Shown here in pieces: positions 57,601 to 63,600 of a stretch of DNA of 64,000 nucleotides; within the stretch, counting starts at the first letter, position 1, and every line of letters starts with the position of its first letter. The stretch is from Symsagittifera roscoffensis (Eukaryota > Xenacoelomorpha > Acoela > Convolutidae): NCBI RefSeq assembly GCF_963678635.1, contig NC_087070.1:51442514-51506513 (forward strand), written 5' to 3'. Below the pieces are notes generated by a model. That model ran no database searches. It was not told the DNA's origin and saw only the letters and a program-made list of their open reading frames with translations. A program made the position numbers and the translations under genes.

Positions 57601-60600
57601 GGGGCAAAATTTTGTCATGAAAAACTTTTGAAAGTCAAGTCCTGCAATTCTGAAGTTTCATGCTCCCACCACCCGTTCGGAGACAAAAAATCTCAAAATC
57701 TACTTTCCCTTTAAACGCCCAAAAACTAGGTCACTCCGCCAATAAAATTTCCGCCTAAAAAAATTGAAGCAAATAGAGCTTTCAACAAAAATAGATATCA
57801 AAAATAGATCAGTAAAATTACATGTTATACGAAGAAATTAAGAACATTTTCAATTAAAGTCAAACATATTTTAAACACAAAAAACCGTTAGCAAAATAAT
57901 ATGCAGTGCTTATTTCGTGGCAAAAAAAGCAGGCAAACATTCGAATAACCTGATTATGAAGTTTTGGCGCTCTAATTTTTTAAATTAAGCAAACACACCC
58001 ACGCACAAAAAAGATAATTAGCTGAAAAAGTCAGAAACATACAAAAAACAAACAAAAATGAGTAGCTAGCATGAGTAGTTAGAAAAGAGGAAAGAGTCGA
58101 TCCATCTCCAATGGATTCAGTATATAACTGTTACTAAAAACGTAGTAAATTATGGTTTTCCAGCCGTGTTTTTAATAATAATCATGTAGTCTGGGGATCC
58201 GAGTCCCAGCTATGTGGTTATTTTTGCATGTAGACGAAAGCTGATGAAAAGTCGTTTGACTGATGGCCTAAAAATGGTAACTTTCTACTTAGCCCTAAAC
58301 ACACCAGAAAACTAACTGGCTAGGTCTAGACGGTTAAAAACGAGTAGAATTAAGGTAACTGACGCCTGCCAGTCGTCAATAGGTATTTTTTTACGCTCCG
58401 TCACTGTGTAATGTATGCGCGACCAATAAACTGCGCTTCGCAAACACCAGCGAGAACACAACTTTTTACATGTTAATAAGGAAAGATAGAAATAATCTTC
58501 GAATTAGTAAAACTTTGCTACGTATGTGCTTTGAACCTGCGCCTTCGAGAATTAGAGTCTCACACACTAACCCCTCGGCCATGAGCGCTACACAACCGGT
58601 TAACACTAGTAACAAACAAAGCAGCTACATATGCTAACAAATTGCCAATGCAATGCAGCAAAAATGGCACCACATACAAATAGACACAATTTTGCAAGTA
58701 ACAGTTTGGAATATACCAAACTGAATGCATCCACACAAATTTGCATGTAACAAAATTGAAATCATAAATTACATTTTGTATAAATAATGAAATTCAAGAT
58801 AAATTGAGTTAGAATATTTCTGAAATCAAGTTTTCATTATTGTAATGTTGTTCGAAACCAATAGCTTTTTTCGGTTCATTTGAGGAATTAAAATGCATCA
58901 TTGTGTTAAATTATTACTTTTCGAATGTAAAAGCACATACTATCAAAAAGACGTAAAATTGCCCCAAAAGCGGCACCAATATTTGCTACTAAGGTTAGAA
59001 TAAAAAGAAAAGTCGAGTATAACACTAAAGCTCACTTAAGTTCGCTAGTATTAAAAGAATGTGAGTTTGTAAAAAAACTATCTGTGGGCCAAATTTTGCT
59101 GAACTAGTGGTTAACCTTAAAAAACGATGTCTCGATTTTTTCACGCTTGCTAATCGCAGGAGCAGATCCCTTTCACCATTTAGTCTCAAAAATGTTTTCG
59201 ATAATCTTCGCGCAAATTCTTTGGAAAAAGAATGCGCCTTTGGTTGGAACACAGTTGGAGACTGATATGACAGTATAACACAACGCTCGCAAGCTCGTTT
59301 GTGTATCTAGCTCAGTTTTCTTTAATTTTTTTTAAGAAAAACAATCTTTTAAACGAACTCGAGAGGAGTGCTTCGCATCCGGATGCAATTTTTTTCTTTG
59401 CTGAAAAAATTTCAGTGATTTTTTTAAAAGGTAGACTTAAGAAAACCAGCTGCTCCACTAACCTTTATTTCGATTCCCCTAAATTATAACTAGTTTGCAT
59501 CTTAACTTGGATGAATTTTCTCTTCTAGATCGTGTATTTTTCTAGCTTTGTGACTATATTTAATATTCATCGATTTTTCATTTTTTCAGATAGAATGAAC
59601 TAATTTATCTTCAGGAACAGTTTGTTAGCAGCTGTGGATCCTCAAATTTTATTGACTTTCAGGTGAGCTTCTCTAAGTACCCAATAATGACAATGAACTC
59701 TCTTATAGCTTTCGAATCAATCAAAGCGAAAGATCAGGAACAATTTCATCTACCTTCAATCATCCCCCTTTGAGTTAACAAGTTAAGTTGCTTTCAAAGG
59801 AGTTCTCTAGGCACGCCTGAAACTGATACTTCACACAAATCTACAAACTAGAGCCACCGACTATATAACATTGATACCTCTTGCTATACAATATTCCATA
59901 TTTATACCAAAGACTTGTATCAGTGATCGTTTCTTAATTACCAGTACATACATATTTAGGTTCATATATTACCAGTATAAACTTAATCGAAGTAAAAGGA
60001 AAAACAATCGAATCGATAGTCCTTTCCCGAAAATAGAGTAAATTAACCACGCTCAAGTTGTCAGGTACCGGTTTAGCTTGCGGGAATTTTCAACTCGAGC
60101 AGAATAAAGTTGAGGCAGAATACACGTTAAGTTGATACACGGGAAAATCATCTTCAATATTATTAGACATGAGGGAAACAAATCGTGGTATTATTTGGCT
60201 ACTCATCAATGTCATTTGTTACTCAGCAGCCAGTTTAGGGTTCGTCAAAACTGGATTTAACTCCTCGCTAATCTCTTTTTGGGTCGGGCTAAATGGAGTT
60301 TTATTATCTGTGACCTTATTATCGCTCGATACCGAATTCTCAGTTCACTCATTGCTTCACAAGCGACAGCTTTATCTCAGCTTTCTCAATGGGCTTATTT
60401 TTGGGGGAGGTGCTAACGGTTTACACTTCATATCACTTCGTTACATTCTGCCTTCAGACTCGATGCTCATAAATGCCTTCTTCTGTCTGTGTTCTTCTGT
60501 GGTCGCCGAGACCGTCCGAGAGCGCAAGTGTCCCACGCTACTCTCCGTCACCTCGGTGCTGTCGGGTGTCATCGGCACTGGCCTCATATGCAATCCACAG

Positions 60601-63600
60601 GCTCTCTTCTCCCTCGACATTCTTCAGATGAAAAGTCTACTTGGCGTCTCAATGGCTACTCTTTCTGGTGTTGCTTTCGTTTTTCTACTTACGAATATCC
60701 GCAGTTTCAATGAAATAAACCCTAGCTGGAACTATCTCGGCTTCATTTTCGGCACCGGAGCTTTCGGTCTAATGAACTATCGGCCTTTCAGAACAATAAA
60801 TCCAGATTGCTCTTTAATGGCTAAAATACTAGTTTACTTATGTTTCATGAGCCAAGCTGTCGCCTCATTTGCGGTGATCAAAGGCAGCACCAAAGTTACG
60901 ATTATAGCTACCTTTGTTATTCAGACATCAACCTCAATAGTGACATTTGCAGCCCAGTTGTTTCTGTTTCCAGATAGAATTACTCTGCAGAACACTGTCG
61001 GAACGATTTTCATCGTCTGCTCAGTTGCTCTTCAGTTAGTTGTGTTGCGAGTTAGAGATAGAAAGTTACAAAGAGAGCACATGCTTAGAGGCATTGAGAT
61101 GGTCAATGAATAGACATGGAAGCCAAGAAGGCGGAAGCCAAGAACAAGTTTTGTACAACAATTTGTATCAGTGATAAGCATCATCTTCTCTGCAAAAAAT
61201 ATATTTACCTGAAAATTCGTACTGATCAGTTTTAATGTCAGGTTATAATGAGCTTATATTGAAAATTTAATATCAGGTTATATTTGAGACCAGAACAAAT
61301 CAAGGCTAGCAAAACGGCAATAAAATTCTTGAAAACAGTGGACCATTTTAGAAACTTGTGAGACAGTTAAGCTACCTTTTCTGAGGCGGGAAGCAGCTCA
61401 TTCTTGGCCACTTCGGCGGGGGTTGCCAACAGTCGGGTGATTTCTACAGTGAGTTTCATGCTAGCCCCACTTTCCAGGTATTCACCCACGGGCAGAGGTA
61501 GATCCACTGAAACATGTACAATAAGTGAAACAACAGAAATAACGCCAGAGAAACAGACTCTATATATAGGCACAAATATACTAAAATAAATTAACATAGC
61601 CAATTGGCTTTTTCAAACAAGTAATGAACGCAAGGAAATGAAAAAAAAACTTTGGAATTTTATGCCCTAAGAGCTCTTTGAATTTCACAAACCACTTATG
61701 ATTGGTGTTTTTTGGTAGAATACACATTTTCTGTCGAATTTCCGAGAAAAGAAATATATGACCTTATAGCTCATTGAAATTGTAGAAAAATCTATGATTG
61801 ACTTTATTAATTAAATTCATCCAATTTGAAAAAGCTGGATCAATAGGCAAAATTTATATTTCGTTGGGAAATCTGATATATAAATTCCATTTTCGAAATC
61901 AGAAGTCGATCAGGCTTTTCGTGACCTTTACACTTTTGCTGTTCGATAGTAGATTTTGCCTTCCTTTTAATAATGGAAATGCAATGAACTTAAAAAGAAA
62001 TCACAAGTCAAACCGCGAAAAATTAAAACAGCGTGAACAAATTTTAAGACTTTTTCCTGATACCAAAAAAAAATCAGCAAGACCTATATAAGAGTACTCA
62101 CTGCATTCATTACTCTTAAAAAACTAAAATAGAGGCTACGACAAGCAATTGGCTAATCTCAACATAATTTTGACCACAAACAATTAACGTTTAGAACCTC
62201 CTTAAGAATTTAACAAGGTGGAGCCCAAAGGCTCGATGTCTATGATTATCAGTGATGATGTCGAAAAACTTCCAAATAAACCAAAATAACATTGGCACAT
62301 ATTCAGAAATTGCACTTTTTACGAATGCTTTTGCAGAGAGCTCGGAAAATCACTTCCTAAAACCTTAAATCACACTAAAACCGAAAAGTACATTCATCTT
62401 TAATTACGGTCCGTCCCTGCCTCAAATGGTTAACCTATTATCCCAATCTCATCTTTTTAAATTTAGCTTACAAGTGCCCTGAAAATGAAAAGAGTATCAT
62501 AGTGCAATCTCATTCTAATTCTCATACAAACACAATCGATAAAACGCCAAAAAGACAGGGTCAAAAAATGAATTTAAAAAAGAAAAAGTAAAACTAACGA
62601 AAATTCTGCTTTGAACCGGAATCGAACTTCCGTCCACGAGATTAAGATTCACGGGTCATAGCGTCTGATCTATGGTCACTTGAAAATCCTCAAACACTAA
62701 CCACCAACAAACCAGATATAAAGATATAATGCTAAGCAGTAAAAGTAAACAGATATAATTCTATTGCTTCAAAAGCGCCACCGAACAAATGAGCACTTTT
62801 ATTTGAGTTTGAACTTGAGGAAAATTCGTAATATGACATTACGTTCACTAGCTCGCTAGTGCAAACAAATACCTTAACACTTCTCGTTTTACCTGGTCCG
62901 TCTACGGCTGTTGGGTTTCCCACCACCTGTCCTGTTCCCATCCTTCCTGGCTCTCCTCCCTGCGTCTGGAGTCCCAGTAACTCGGGAAGAGGTCCTTGTT
63001 GGATCTGAGTCTTGAGACACAACCTCTTCCGCCCTCTCAGAAGCTCACTCAGGTCAAATTTGGCCACACCGAAAGGATCCCACGTAGATTTACTCTCGAA
63101 TGCGTTGTGCACAGTTCTCTTGTCTGCATCATAAGTTAATGTTTAGCTATCTTTTCGAAACCTCCGAAACTATTTTTCCATTCATCTTGCGTTTTTTCAA
63201 AAATGCATTTTTTCTTTTAATCACTTTGAACAAATCTTCCAAAAAAAACATACTAAATGGTATATTGAAACTTTTGAAAGGTTCTAACTAATTAAGAGTT
63301 TGGTTTTTCGAGCGTTTCACCCGACCTGCGATTTTTACCAACTTATTTTACTTAACAACTACATGAGTGTTTTGAAATTTAGCATGCATGGTAATAACCC
63401 AATATTTAGCCTATTTAATCTGCACCTACAACCTTATAAAATAGCTGGTAACCTTTTTGTCGGCGTTGGAGTAAGGGGACAGTAGAAAAGTCACAATTTT
63501 TTTTTTACAAATTATTTTTCTGCGCAAGTAATACACTAGCACTAAGATATCTACTTTGAAATATCTTTTGAGATCCGAAAACTGGCTGAATGGGTTTCAT

